A stretch of 54,421 bases of DNA from JANNVZ01 sp031418455. GTDB lineage: Bacteria > Bacteroidota > Bacteroidia > Flavobacteriales_D > Sanyastnellaceae. Where the stretch lies: assembly GCA_031418455.1 (NCBI GenBank), contig JANOXJ010000121.1:1-54421 (forward strand), in the 5' to 3' direction. Below the pieces are notes generated by a model. That model did not search any database. It was not told the origin of the DNA and was given only the letters and a program-made list of their open reading frames with translations. A program made the position numbers and the translations under genes. Of this stretch, positions 9,620 through 18,320 are shown piece by piece (the stretch's first letter is position 1; each line of letters begins with the position of its first letter).

Positions 9620-10534
9620 ATGAAAAAAACTTTACTTTTTAGCTGTGCTTTAGCAGCCACTCTGTTTTCAAATGCACAAAACTGTGCAGACATATTTATA
9701 TCAGAATATGTAGAAGGTACATTCAACAACAAAGCTATAGAGCTTTATAATCCTACCAACCAGGCCATAGTATTGGATGGCAACTACAAAATGGGTCGCG
9801 ACCGCGATGGTGCAGGAAACCCTATGTTCTTAGACCTGCAAGGAGTAATACCTGCGCATGATGTGCGCGTGTTTGTATTGGACAAACAAGATCCCAATGG
9901 CACTGGCAACGAAATAATGGTAGACCTTGCATTAGCAGCTAAGGCTGACACATTTGTAAATCCTATATATGTACAAAACAACTCACCTATGTACTTCAAT
10001 GGTGACGATGCTTTTGTACTGGCACGCACCAACAATACAATATTAGACGTAATAGGCAAAATAGGCGAAGACCCAGGCAACGGATGGTGGGTACCAGGCG
10101 ACCCAAACACTGCTTGGTGGACAGTAGACAATACGCTAATTAGAAAGAGCACCGTTCAGCAAGGTGTGCTTGTTAACCCAGATGTATTTGACCCATCTAT
10201 GGAATGGGACAGTATACCGGTAAACTCGTTTGACTCATTGGGCTATCACTTCTGCACATGCGGAGTGGTGGGTGTAAATGAAGTAGCTCCATCTTACGAG
10301 TTTTCGTTATTCCCTAATCCTATAGCACATGGCCAGTTTGCACTTAAGAGCAGCAGTGCTATGCTATCATTTAGCGTAATGAATTTAGATGGTAAACTAA
10401 TACACAGCGAAAAGCTAAACAACGGAACGTTTAATACCAACGTTACATTGCCACAAGCAGAGGCAGGCATGTACATGGTAGAAATATCTTTTGCAGACGG
10501 TACTAAAGCATATCAGAAAATAATAGCTCGATAA
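9620..10534 (+). CDS. Secreted lamin-tail-domain protein with type A T9SS sorting signal
   Basis: A 304-residue extracellular protein. Residues 1-19 are a signal peptide ending SNAQ. Residues about 21-215 match the lamin-tail domain pattern: ADIFISEYVEGTFNNKAIE, ELYNPTN, NGDDAFVLAR, DVIGKIGEDPG, DNTLIRK and a final DSLGYHFC. Such domains are beta-sandwiches often attached to or encoded beside extracellular nucleases. The last 80 residues form a type A sorting domain with FSLFPNPIAHGQF, MNLDGKLIHS and GMYMVEISF. I chose ATG 9620 because the longer frame from 9578 would put 14 unlikely residues in front of the signal peptide. A promoter lies just upstream and a terminator 21 bases downstream, so it can be made as a single-gene transcript. 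Nucleic-acid binding is inference from family context. Confidence 0.88.
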   Translation: MKKTLLFSCALAATLFSNAQNCADIFISEYVEGTFNNKAIELYNPTNQAIVLDGNYKMGRDRDGAGNPMFLDLQGVIPAHDVRVFVLDKQDPNGTGNEIMVDLALAAKADTFVNPIYVQNNSPMYFNGDDAFVLARTNNTILDVIGKIGEDPGNGWWVPGDPNTAWWTVDNTLIRKSTVQQGVLVNPDVFDPSMEWDSIPVNSFDSLGYHFCTCGVVGVNEVAPSYEFSLFPNPIAHGQFALKSSSAMLSFSVMNLDGKLIHSEKLNNGTFNTNVTLPQAEAGMYMVEISFADGTKAYQKIIAR

Positions 10535-10554
10535 GCGTAGCATAAAATAATCTT

Positions 10555-10583
10555 AATAAAGGGGTTGAATAAACCCCTTTATT
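10555..10583 (+). terminator. Rho-independent terminator after the lamin-tail gene
   Basis: Perfect 12-bp stem AATAAAGGGGTT / AACCCCTTTATT with a 5-nt loop, followed by T-rich sequence. It lies between the lamin-tail gene and the TonB-dependent receptor, so the receptor is either attenuated from the upstream promoter or has its own. Confidence 0.85.
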
Positions 10584-10637
10584 TTGAAACTATCTTTTTA
10601 TATTATTCAGAATATAAAGCCCAATAAACACTGTGGT

Positions 10638-13277
10638 ATGAGAGTACTTATTTCGATTTTATTATTTACAACCAGCATTATAAGTGCCTATGCACAAACA
10701 CCTGTGAAAGGTGTAGTAAAGAATGCTATAAACGATGAAACCCTTATAGGTGCCACCATAATGTATCAGGATGGTAAGGGCACGGTAACAGACATTGATG
10801 GAAGATTTGAATTAATGCTGGAACCAGGCACATACGAGTTTGAAACATCGTATGTAGGTTTTGTAACCGATAAGCAAACGGTGGTAGTAGGCACAAGTGC
10901 TATAGAGCTAACCATAATGCTAGAGAACGAAACCATGCAGGAGGTAGAAATAATAGGCGACATAGCTATAGACAGAAAAACACCTGTAGCTGCTTCCAAT
11001 ATATCTGGTGTAAGAATTAAAGAAGAATTAGGCACACAAGATTTACCCATGATACTGAACTCCACACCTGGGGTTTACGCTACCCAAAGTGGCGGTGGAG
11101 ATGGCGACTCGCGTATAAACATTAGAGGTTTTGACAACAGATTTGTGGCGGTTATGGTAGACGGTATACCTATGAATGATATGGAGAATGGCACTGTCTA
11201 TTGGAGCAATTGGTTTGGCCTGGATGTGGTGACACAAAAAATGCAAGTACAGCGAGGATTAGGTGCAAGCAAACTTGCCATTCCATCCATAGGAGGCACC
11301 ATTAATATTTTGAGCGAGGGTATTGATGACAAATCAAAACTGACAGTATCAACCGAATATGGTAATAACAACAACACAAGACTAACTGCGGGTTACAATT
11401 CAGGGCGTTCAAAAAATGGTTGGGGAGTTACATCGGCTATATCATTAAAATATAACGAAGGCTGGGTAGAAAATTTATTATCGCGTCAGGCATTTTACTT
11501 TTTAAAAATACAAAAACATTATGAGAAACATATGTTTTCGTTTAGCGCCATGGGTAGCCCACAATACCATTATCAAAGACCCGGCAGACAATCAGTTTCC
11601 TTTTACGACAAAACTTATGCTCATAGCATAGGTGCAGACACATCGCAGTATCTTGGCGGTGATTGGGGATTGCGCCACAATCAATTTTGGGGCGAACTCC
11701 AAAGAACTAGAAACAATCCGAATGCAGAAGTTGAAATACTTTCTGAAAGAAAAAACTACTACCACAAACCCATTCTTAACTTTAAACACCTTTGGGCACC
11801 AAGCACCAAATTTGGATTATCCAATGTAGTATATGCCTCCTTTGGCGATGGTGGTGGCACAGCACTTAAAACTTCGCAATTCAATAGTGAAGGACAAACA
11901 GATTTTCAAGGTATATACAACACCAACGTATACGGAACAGCATTTGTGAGGCCATATGACTTGTCGGTGGTAAATGATACTTCGCAATACAAATCTCGCA
12001 ACTATTTATTCTCACGAGTAAATAATCATATGTGGATAGGTGTGCTAAGCACTTTTAAATATAAATATTCTGACAAAATTGAGATAAGTGGTGGTTTGGA
12101 TGCGCGGTATTATCAAACCGAACGATACCAGCAGATATATGACTTGCTTGGGGGCGATTATGCAGTGCCTAATGCCGCTGGCGATGATGCCAATAATCCT
12201 GACAATATTATAAAACGAGAAAATGATATTTTCGGATATAACATAAAAAGTTTTGTAAGGCAAGGAGGAGTGTTCCTGCTTGGAGAGTATAAAGAAACCG
12301 ATTGGTCAGCTTTTATAAATGTTACAGCCTCTGTTAATTCCTACAATAGAATTAATTATTTCGGATTGAAAAATGAAGCAGGAAATTACCCCACACTAGG
12401 GTGGAAAAACTATCCCGGTTTTACAATCAAATCAGGATTTAACTATAACATAGACAAAGAGAACAATGTATTTTTCAATGCAGGCTATTTGAATAAAGCA
12501 CAAAACATGAGTTTCACTCTTATCGGCACTACACTATCTGCTTATTCTGTTATTGAAAATGAAGAAATAATAGCTGGAGAGGTTGGTTATTCCTACCGTT
12601 CTAAAGTACTTAAACCTTCTATAAATGCATACTACACCATGTGGAACAACAGGCCTACTACAGGAAGTTCCAGTGTGGGTGGTGAAATATATCCTTACAA
12701 CATTCCCGGCATGAATGCCTTGCACAAGGGAGTAGAACTAGAACTTGAATATACACCTTCTAAACAGCTTACTGTGGAAACCTCCATTTCGCTAGGCGAC
12801 TGGAGATGGACCAGCAATGGTGATGCTATAGTAACAGACGAATCGGGCACGGTTGTAGTTGATACTATTCAATTTAGCTCGCGTGGAGTATTGGTAGGCG
12901 ATGCAGCACAAACTCAATTCAGTTTAGGTATTCGTTATGAACCAATAAAAGGATTTTACATTAAACCAAGATTTACATTTTTTGATAAAAACTACGCCAA
13001 TTTTGACCCTGAAGATTTAGTAAATGAAAACAGCAATAGACAATCGTGGAAGATGCCATCCTACTACATGTTGGATTTAAATATGGGTTATAATATGCCG
13101 GTGAATAATGGCAGCAGCAAACTTGGATTTAAGTTAAACCTTATGAATTTGACCAATGTAATATACATTTCAGATGCGCGTGATAATGAATTTGGAGTTG
13201 GGTTCAATGCTCAATCGGCCGGAGTATTTATGGGTCAGGGCTTCCGCTGGAATATTGGAGCCAACTATACTTTCTAA
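10638..13277 (+). CDS. TonB-dependent outer-membrane receptor with N-terminal carboxypeptidase-regulatory-like domain
   Basis: An 879-residue outer-membrane active transporter driven by TonB/ExbBD. Residues 1-20 are a signal peptide (ISILLFTTSIISAYAQ). Residues about 22-110 are a CarboxypepD_reg-like domain (VKGVVKNAINDETLIGATI, GTVTDIDGRFEL, TSYVGF). Residues about 115-235 are the plug (EVEIIGD, DLPMILNSTPGVYATQSGGG, INIRGFDNRFVAVMVDGIP, IGGTINI). The rest is the 22-strand barrel, with aromatic-rich strands and a terminal Phe in WNIGANYTF. No SusD-type lipoprotein is adjacent, so it is not a typical glycan-uptake SusCD pair. The substrate cannot be read from sequence, but its position between a lamin-tail protein and a secreted nuclease suggests nucleic-acid-derived material. 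Start 10638 was chosen over 10584 because it begins the signal peptide. Confidence 0.92.
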   Translation: MRVLISILLFTTSIISAYAQTPVKGVVKNAINDETLIGATIMYQDGKGTVTDIDGRFELMLEPGTYEFETSYVGFVTDKQTVVVGTSAIELTIMLENETMQEVEIIGDIAIDRKTPVAASNISGVRIKEELGTQDLPMILNSTPGVYATQSGGGDGDSRINIRGFDNRFVAVMVDGIPMNDMENGTVYWSNWFGLDVVTQKMQVQRGLGASKLAIPSIGGTINILSEGIDDKSKLTVSTEYGNNNNTRLTAGYNSGRSKNGWGVTSAISLKYNEGWVENLLSRQAFYFLKIQKHYEKHMFSFSAMGSPQYHYQRPGRQSVSFYDKTYAHSIGADTSQYLGGDWGLRHNQFWGELQRTRNNPNAEVEILSERKNYYHKPILNFKHLWAPSTKFGLSNVVYASFGDGGGTALKTSQFNSEGQTDFQGIYNTNVYGTAFVRPYDLSVVNDTSQYKSRNYLFSRVNNHMWIGVLSTFKYKYSDKIEISGGLDARYYQTERYQQIYDLLGGDYAVPNAAGDDANNPDNIIKRENDIFGYNIKSFVRQGGVFLLGEYKETDWSAFINVTASVNSYNRINYFGLKNEAGNYPTLGWKNYPGFTIKSGFNYNIDKENNVFFNAGYLNKAQNMSFTLIGTTLSAYSVIENEEIIAGEVGYSYRSKVLKPSINAYYTMWNNRPTTGSSSVGGEIYPYNIPGMNALHKGVELELEYTPSKQLTVETSISLGDWRWTSNGDAIVTDESGTVVVDTIQFSSRGVLVGDAAQTQFSLGIRYEPIKGFYIKPRFTFFDKNYANFDPEDLVNENSNRQSWKMPSYYMLDLNMGYNMPVNNGSSKLGFKLNLMNLTNVIYISDARDNEFGVGFNAQSAGVFMGQGFRWNIGANYTF

Positions 13278-13323
13278 TACAAAAAAATAAATTACCAAAC
13301 AGTTTTTTTTCAATACAACAAAC

Positions 13324-15747
13324 ATGAACACAATGAAACAGATTTTACAATTGCTTGTAGTACTCTTTGCAGGAGTGCAAATGACCAGTGCACAAGCAGT
13401 GCTTCCTACTTCGTTTAATTTTGATGACCCTACACCTGTGGGCTGGACAGAGTCGCTTAACAGCGGCAATGCGCGCTATGCTACAGGCTTTGCAGGACAA
13501 GCTTGTCGTTTGGATGGCACTACAGACTATGTGTTAGTAGAATTTGCCGAAGAGCCAGGCGACCTTACATATTACCTAAAAGCACAAAACCAAGGTGGTG
13601 CATTTGTAGGTACTTTCACTGTAGAAGAGTCGGTAGATGGAGTAACGTTTACACCCCTGCATGCATTTGTAGATGCGGCTTTGCCAAGCTCGGCTTATAC
13701 CCAATTTACTGATGCACCTGCTTCTGCATCACGTTTCATTCGCTTTTATTTTACCAATAAAGTTAGTGGCAACAACGTGGCACTTGATGAGGTAATGTTA
13801 GTACAACCTACTGCATCGCCAGAGCAAGAAATAAATGTGACAGATGCAGCGGCTAACAATATACCTAGTGGCTATACCTACAGCACCGGCAGCGCCACAA
13901 ACACTGCGCTTACAATACAAAACTTAGGTCAGGCCAATGCACTTACTATTTCAAGCATAGACATAAGCGGACCAGACGCTGCACAATTCAGCCTTTTGAA
14001 CGTGCCTACTTCTATAGATGCAAATATGTCAGCCGATTTTGATGTGGTGTTCACTCCAATAGGTTTAGGATCGCGCTTTTGCACCCTAACTATAAATAAC
14101 AATGACGTGAGTGAGAGTGCTTATGTAATAAACCTGTATGCCATATCGGGCACATTGGCCAGCGAGCCAACTGCACAACCTACAGATTTGTGGTTTCCAG
14201 GATTAAATGCATGGAACTATCGTGTAAACTTTGACGATGCAATACCTACAGCAGAGCACTATATAGTGCTACGCAAAAAGGGAAGTGCGGTAACTGAAAT
14301 ACCGGCAGATGGTGAGTCTTATTTGCAGGGCGAGTGGATAGGTGGAGCGCAAGTGGTATATGTAGGCGCAGCAGGCGAATTTGATGCACGCTACATAGAA
14401 ACAAGCACAGCATATCACCTTTCAGTGTTCTCTTATAACGGACCAGAGGGTTACGAAAATTATTTGACTGGTAGCCCACTTACAGGAGTAGCCACTACCA
14501 ACGACCCTGAAATAGGAACCACTTATGATGCTCTTGACCCTAACAGTGCTTCATTTATAGCAGACCTGGAGCAAGTAATGAATCCGGCAAATTATTTTCA
14601 GATTTATTACTCTAACTATATAAGCACTTTGATAGATGAATTCTATGTAAGAGATACTGTACTGAATGGCGTATCGCAAAACTTTGTAGAGTGCCAGTAC
14701 AGCGGTGTAGATTACGTATACCCAGCAAGTTTTCAGTGGTGGAATGGCAGCAGCAATGCTACACTTAGCCGCGAGCACACCTTTCCACAATCATGGATGC
14801 CTACATATTTAAATGCAGATTTTCCTGACTCGTATGAAGTATCTGACCAGCACAACTTGATACCTGTTGAGCAAGAAACGTGCAATGCAGTTCGCAGCAA
14901 TTACCCATATGGCGAGGTAGTTACAGTAACCTCTACTTACCAGGGCACCAGCTTTGGTCAAAATGCAAACGGACAAACTTGCTATGAGCCACGCGAAGAA
15001 ATAAAAGGAGATGCAGCCCGCAGCATGATGTATCATTCTGTAAAAAATAGTGTTGCAGGTGACGACTTTAGTTTCCCTGAAACCATAAGCTTCACTATAC
15101 AATATGGCCAACAAGAGCATGTAGTAAAGCAATGGCACTTTAACGATTTGCCTACTAACTATGAGCGCGCACGCAACGAATACATATACAACGAGCAACA
15201 CAATCGCAATGCATTTGTAGACCAGGTAACTTACCCATGCTATATCCGCTTTGCTAACCTTACACCATGGAAACCAATATTTACATCGTCCAACAATGTG
15301 CTTACTTGTATAGACCCATGCATAAGCTACCAGTGGAGTTTGAACGGAGTAGAAATATCTGGTGCTACCGCTTCTACCTATACCATTACTCAAAGCGGCA
15401 ACTACTCTGTGCGCGCGCAGCAATTTGCACAGTGCCCTGAGTTTGAATCTAACCAAACAAGTGTTACTTACATTGGTGTAGATGAAATAGAAAATGCACA
15501 ATTCAATTTTGAAGTATTCCCTAACCCATCTAACGGTGCGGTGAGTGTGGTAATACATAGCAACAGCTCTGCCAAGGCTCAGTTGAGAGTAATAGACTTA
15601 ACTGGCAATGTAGCTTACAATACTACAATAAATGTAATACCGGGCAAAAACACTATGCCACTGGACGTAAACTTAAGCAGTGGTATATACATGGTAGAAG
15701 TGCACACTACAGGGGGTCTTCTTACTGAAAAAATAATAGTAGAATAA
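13324..15747 (+). CDS. Secreted endonuclease I with accessory domains and type A T9SS sorting signal
   Basis: Extracellular non-specific nuclease candidate, 807 residues. Order of domains: signal peptide (1-24, ending TSAQ); a jelly-roll-like domain (about 30-165, VGWTESL...FIRFYF); a choice-of-anchor D Ig-like domain (about 170-275, ALTIQNLG, ADFDVVFTP); an Fn3-like stretch (about 290-390); endonuclease I (about 395-660); an Ig-like segment (about 655-715, YQWSLNGVEISGAT); and a sorting domain (from about 730, FEVFPNPSNGAVSV, GIYMVEVH). The nuclease core has the His-Me finger motif SREHTFPQSW (482-491, His485), then SDQHNLIPV and NAVRSNYPYGE, which place substrate and metal ligands as in EndA/Vvn-type enzymes. 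The accessory domains make it much longer than plain endonuclease I. It follows the receptor gene by 46 bases, so co-transcription is likely, and a strong terminator follows. Confidence 0.92.
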   Translation: MNTMKQILQLLVVLFAGVQMTSAQAVLPTSFNFDDPTPVGWTESLNSGNARYATGFAGQACRLDGTTDYVLVEFAEEPGDLTYYLKAQNQGGAFVGTFTVEESVDGVTFTPLHAFVDAALPSSAYTQFTDAPASASRFIRFYFTNKVSGNNVALDEVMLVQPTASPEQEINVTDAAANNIPSGYTYSTGSATNTALTIQNLGQANALTISSIDISGPDAAQFSLLNVPTSIDANMSADFDVVFTPIGLGSRFCTLTINNNDVSESAYVINLYAISGTLASEPTAQPTDLWFPGLNAWNYRVNFDDAIPTAEHYIVLRKKGSAVTEIPADGESYLQGEWIGGAQVVYVGAAGEFDARYIETSTAYHLSVFSYNGPEGYENYLTGSPLTGVATTNDPEIGTTYDALDPNSASFIADLEQVMNPANYFQIYYSNYISTLIDEFYVRDTVLNGVSQNFVECQYSGVDYVYPASFQWWNGSSNATLSREHTFPQSWMPTYLNADFPDSYEVSDQHNLIPVEQETCNAVRSNYPYGEVVTVTSTYQGTSFGQNANGQTCYEPREEIKGDAARSMMYHSVKNSVAGDDFSFPETISFTIQYGQQEHVVKQWHFNDLPTNYERARNEYIYNEQHNRNAFVDQVTYPCYIRFANLTPWKPIFTSSNNVLTCIDPCISYQWSLNGVEISGATASTYTITQSGNYSVRAQQFAQCPEFESNQTSVTYIGVDEIENAQFNFEVFPNPSNGAVSVVIHSNSSAKAQLRVIDLTGNVAYNTTINVIPGKNTMPLDVNLSSGIYMVEVHTTGGLLTEKIIVE

Positions 15748-15769
15748 TTTTTTAGGCTACATTAAAAAC

Positions 15770-15817
15770 ATCAATAAAAAAAGCCCTGCAAAATTTTGCA
15801 GGGCTTTTTTTATTGAT
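15770..15817. terminator. 48-nt perfect palindrome acting as bidirectional terminator
   Basis: Every base from 15770 to 15817 pairs with its mirror: the core AGCCCTGCAAAATTTTGCAG extends outwards through GGCT and A7/T7 tracts to TCAAT/ATTGA. A tracts precede and T tracts follow the GC-rich stem in both directions, so it can stop transcription of the nuclease gene (plus) and of the YjbR-like gene (minus), whose stop codon starts 3 bases away. Confidence 0.92.
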
Positions 15818-15819
15818 AT

Positions 15820-16167
15820 CTATTGCATGCCTTCTCGCACTTTTTTTGGCAAGGAACTCACTACAAGCTCGTAGCTGTGGTCTATTAATTCCATAACCAG
15901 TTTCCATGGTACAGAGCCATCTAACATTACCGTATTCCAGTGCAATTTATTCATGTGATAACCGGGAGTTATTCCTTGGTAACGCTCGCGCAATTCCACT
16001 GCGTATTCAGGTTCGCATTTTAGATTTATGCTTTCGAAAGATTGGATGTCGCATAGGGCAAACATTTTGTTGCACACTTTAAACACAAGCACATCGGGCC
16101 CAAAAGGAGTGCCATCGGTTACTTCCTTTTTATTCAAACAATATTCTCGCAGAGATTCAATATTCAT
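15820..16167 (-). CDS. MmcQ/YjbR family protein
   Basis: A 115-residue cytoplasmic protein of the YjbR/MmcQ (CyaY-like fold) family; some relatives bind DNA but the biochemical role is not established. Seen: the N-terminal MNIESLREYCLNKKEVTDG, the FGPDVLVFKVCNKMFAL strand pair, SINLKCEPE, YHMNKLHWNTV and ELIDHSYELV, all in family order and at normal length. The start at 16167 begins the usual N terminus; an in-frame ATG at 16185 would add six residues. A small hairpin (ATCAC TTC GTGAT, 16168-16180) lies directly before the chosen ATG. It is a single gene between the palindromic terminator and the PorP/SprF operon on the same strand. Confidence 0.88.
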   Translation of the reverse strand: MNIESLREYCLNKKEVTDGTPFGPDVLVFKVCNKMFALCDIQSFESINLKCEPEYAVELRERYQGITPGYHMNKLHWNTVMLDGSVPWKLVMELIDHSYELVVSSLPKKVREGMQ

Positions 16168-16247
16168 ATCACTTCGTGATTGCACAAAAAATAAACTTCG
16201 TACAACAATAATAAAGTATTAATAGAATGGATGAAAGAGGAGATTAT

Positions 16248-17180
16248 TTAGTCGTATGCAGCACAAGGCACGTCATACTTATCCTTATCTGCACATGCAC
16301 GAATACCCAATATAAATTCGTGAGTACCCTGACCACCGAGTTTCAGTTTGTTTACAGTAAGGTCGTAGCTATAAGCAAGCGTTATATATTTTAATGCAGA
16401 TATTTTTAGAATACCTGAAAAACCGTGGCCACTGCGGCCTGCCAAACCTATAGTCAGTTTTTGCTTGTACTCCAGCAAAGCCTGAGCCTCAATAGAGGAG
16501 CGACTTCTGGCTACATAATTAAGCAACACCGCGGGCTTAAACACAAGTTCTTTGGTCATCTTAATAGCACGGCCGTGAGTAAGTGTCCAATGGCCTGCAA
16601 GTTTGCTTGTGCCAAGTCCATCTAAATTTTTTCCGTTCACATTGCGCGCAGAAAGACCCACAAACTTATCCTCTCGGTAGAGCCAAACACCAGCACTAAG
16701 CATAGGGAAAACAAATTGGTTGTAGTTGTTTGTAATGGCCGGATCTATAGCTTGCTGTTCCAGCACCATGTCGCCATAGTTTACATGGTATTGCGCAAAA
16801 CCCACTCCCATGCCGGCAGATAAATAATAGCGCTGAGCCATTCTAATATGATATGCTGCCATTACTTGCAAGCCAGTATAGCTGAATGGGCCTGCATTGT
16901 CATTTTCCATACTTCCGCCTAGGCCAAGGAAATTAAATTTTTTGGGTGGTATTTTACCATGAATATTAGCAAATGCAGTAGTAGGAGAACCTTCGAAACC
17001 ACGCCATTGCCTGCGGTAACCCATTTTTAGATCCATGCAAGGAGTGGTACCCGCTGCTGCAGGGTTGTACTGCAAATAATTATGCGTAAAATATGTCCAA
17101 TGCGTAAGCTGCTGCGCATGACTTATGCATGCAATAGTCATTACAGCCAACATAAGTGATATTTTCTTAAAATTCATCAA
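16248..17180 (-). CDS. PorP/SprF family type IX secretion outer-membrane protein
   Basis: A 310-residue outer-membrane beta-barrel of the PorP/SprF family. SprF in Flavobacterium johnsoniae is needed for export of the adjacent SprB adhesin; members pair with type B cargo proteins. Seen: signal peptide 1-22 (LMLAVMTIACISHAQ), the signature HNYLQYNPAAAGTTPCMDLK followed by GYRRQWRGFEGSPTTAFANI, and repeated amphipathic strands with conserved glycines (GLGGSMENDNAGPFSYTGL, MGVGFAQYHVNYG). Its ATG overlaps the stop of the upstream type B cargo gene by 4 bases (ATGA at 17177-17180), so the two are translationally coupled. It is the only PorP/SprF gene in the window, and could in principle serve all three type B cargos here. 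Confidence 0.92.
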   Translation of the reverse strand: MMNFKKISLMLAVMTIACISHAQQLTHWTYFTHNYLQYNPAAAGTTPCMDLKMGYRRQWRGFEGSPTTAFANIHGKIPPKKFNFLGLGGSMENDNAGPFSYTGLQVMAAYHIRMAQRYYLSAGMGVGFAQYHVNYGDMVLEQQAIDPAITNNYNQFVFPMLSAGVWLYREDKFVGLSARNVNGKNLDGLGTSKLAGHWTLTHGRAIKMTKELVFKPAVLLNYVARSRSSIEAQALLEYKQKLTIGLAGRSGHGFSGILKISALKYITLAYSYDLTVNKLKLGGQGTHEFILGIRACADKDKYDVPCAAYD

Positions 17181-18163
17181 TGGACAATACTTATGGTGCC
17201 GGTAATAGGAGGAATATTTACTTCCAGCGAGTTAAGTTCTATTACGTAGTAGTAGGCAGCTGTAGGCAGATAATTTCCTTTGTAAGTGCCGTCCCACGGC
17301 TTAGCATAGCTGGTGCTTTTAAAAATATTTTGACCCCAACGGTCAAACACACTTATCTGACAATTTGGAAAACGCTGTATACCACCAAGCGTCCAAACAT
17401 CATTTATACCATCGCCATTAGGTGTAAAGGTGTTGTAGATAATAATAGGAGGGCCTAATTCAAGAGTTACTACATCGGTAAGCACACAACCATCTACCTG
17501 ACCAGTTACAACAAATGCAGTGCTGCCATCGGGTGTAGCTATAGGAGTGGTGCTGCTACTATTATCCAAATATTGAGGGTCGCTCCAGTTAACAGCTATA
17601 GTGGTGTCTTGGCCCACTACCTCCAGCTGGCTGCTTTCGCCCAGTGTTATATACGGAGGAGATGCGGTGGCAACTAAATCTACCGCATCACCTTCTATGT
17701 CTACTGAAAACTGGCAAGGACCATAGTTAGGATCATGGTCGCTACCTACCACTATTATATAATCCTGATCTGGCAGTAAAGTGGTTAATTGCAAACTAAA
17801 CTCTTGAAAATCCTGAGCACATAATTGGCTTAAATAAAAATTCTGATTGCATGGATCCCCGTTATTTTGAAGTTGAATTACAGTAAGCGAAATAAGGTCT
17901 GGTCCTGCAGGATTGTCACAATCAATAGGTGTTACTATTACTTCAGCACCGTATAGATTAGCCACACTATTGGTATGAAAGGTGTAGAAGTAAGTAAACA
18001 AATTATCAAAACAACCGTAGGTAAAAGGAATAGGTGAGAGAGTGTCTTCCGGTAGCACATCATCAGCACACAGCTGATTGTTTGTAGCCTGCGAGCAATC
18101 TTGCGCACAGCAGTGCACATGCGCAAAAAATACTAGCAGTAAAGCATAACAATACCTGAACAT
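17177..18163 (-). CDS. Short type B T9SS cargo protein, partner of PorP/SprF
   Basis: A 328-residue secreted protein. Residues 1-22 are a signal peptide (MFRYCYALLLVFFAHVHCCAQ). Residues about 25-160 form a Cys-containing beta-sandwich resembling PPC-like adhesion modules (YGCFDNLFTYFYTFHT, QDYIIVVGSDHDPNYGPC). About 165-240 is an Ig-like module (PYITLGESSQLEV, DGSTAFVVTG). Residues about 241-328 are the type B sorting domain: YNTFTPNGDGINDVWTLG, SVFDRWGQNIF, WDGTYKGN. The start at 18163 opens the signal peptide; a frame extension to 18244 adds 27 unlikely residues. It is the first gene of a two-gene operon with the PorP/SprF protein. It is far shorter than SprB-type adhesins, so it may be a minimal filament or adaptor rather than a long adhesin. 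Confidence 0.88.
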   Translation of the reverse strand: MFRYCYALLLVFFAHVHCCAQDCSQATNNQLCADDVLPEDTLSPIPFTYGCFDNLFTYFYTFHTNSVANLYGAEVIVTPIDCDNPAGPDLISLTVIQLQNNGDPCNQNFYLSQLCAQDFQEFSLQLTTLLPDQDYIIVVGSDHDPNYGPCQFSVDIEGDAVDLVATASPPYITLGESSQLEVVGQDTTIAVNWSDPQYLDNSSSTTPIATPDGSTAFVVTGQVDGCVLTDVVTLELGPPIIIYNTFTPNGDGINDVWTLGGIQRFPNCQISVFDRWGQNIFKSTSYAKPWDGTYKGNYLPTAAYYYVIELNSLEVNIPPITGTISIVH

Positions 18164-18178
18164 TCGATAGGGTTGGGA

Positions 18179-18198
18179 GGCCTTCAACGAAGAAGGCC
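18179..18198 (-). promoter_or_regulatory. Hairpin in the 5' leader of the type B cargo/SprF operon
   Basis: On the minus strand GGCCTTC, a 6-nt loop, then GAAGGCC form a 7-bp GC-rich stem that ends 15 bases before the ATG at 18163. It could influence translation initiation or mRNA stability. No ligand-type riboswitch pattern is visible. Confidence 0.35.
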
Positions 18199-18320
18199 CT
18201 TTGTAAGTTCCGAAACTGATGAATAATTTGTTGGGACAAGGCATGGTATTTTTCTTTTTTTACACAACGCATTGATGAATGAAAATGTTGTTTGATAATT
18301 GTAAAAGAAAAAGAACTACT

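Noticed and set aside
10638..13277. SusC of a glycan-utilisation locus
   Set aside because: No SusD-like lipoprotein, glycoside hydrolase or regulator is adjacent.
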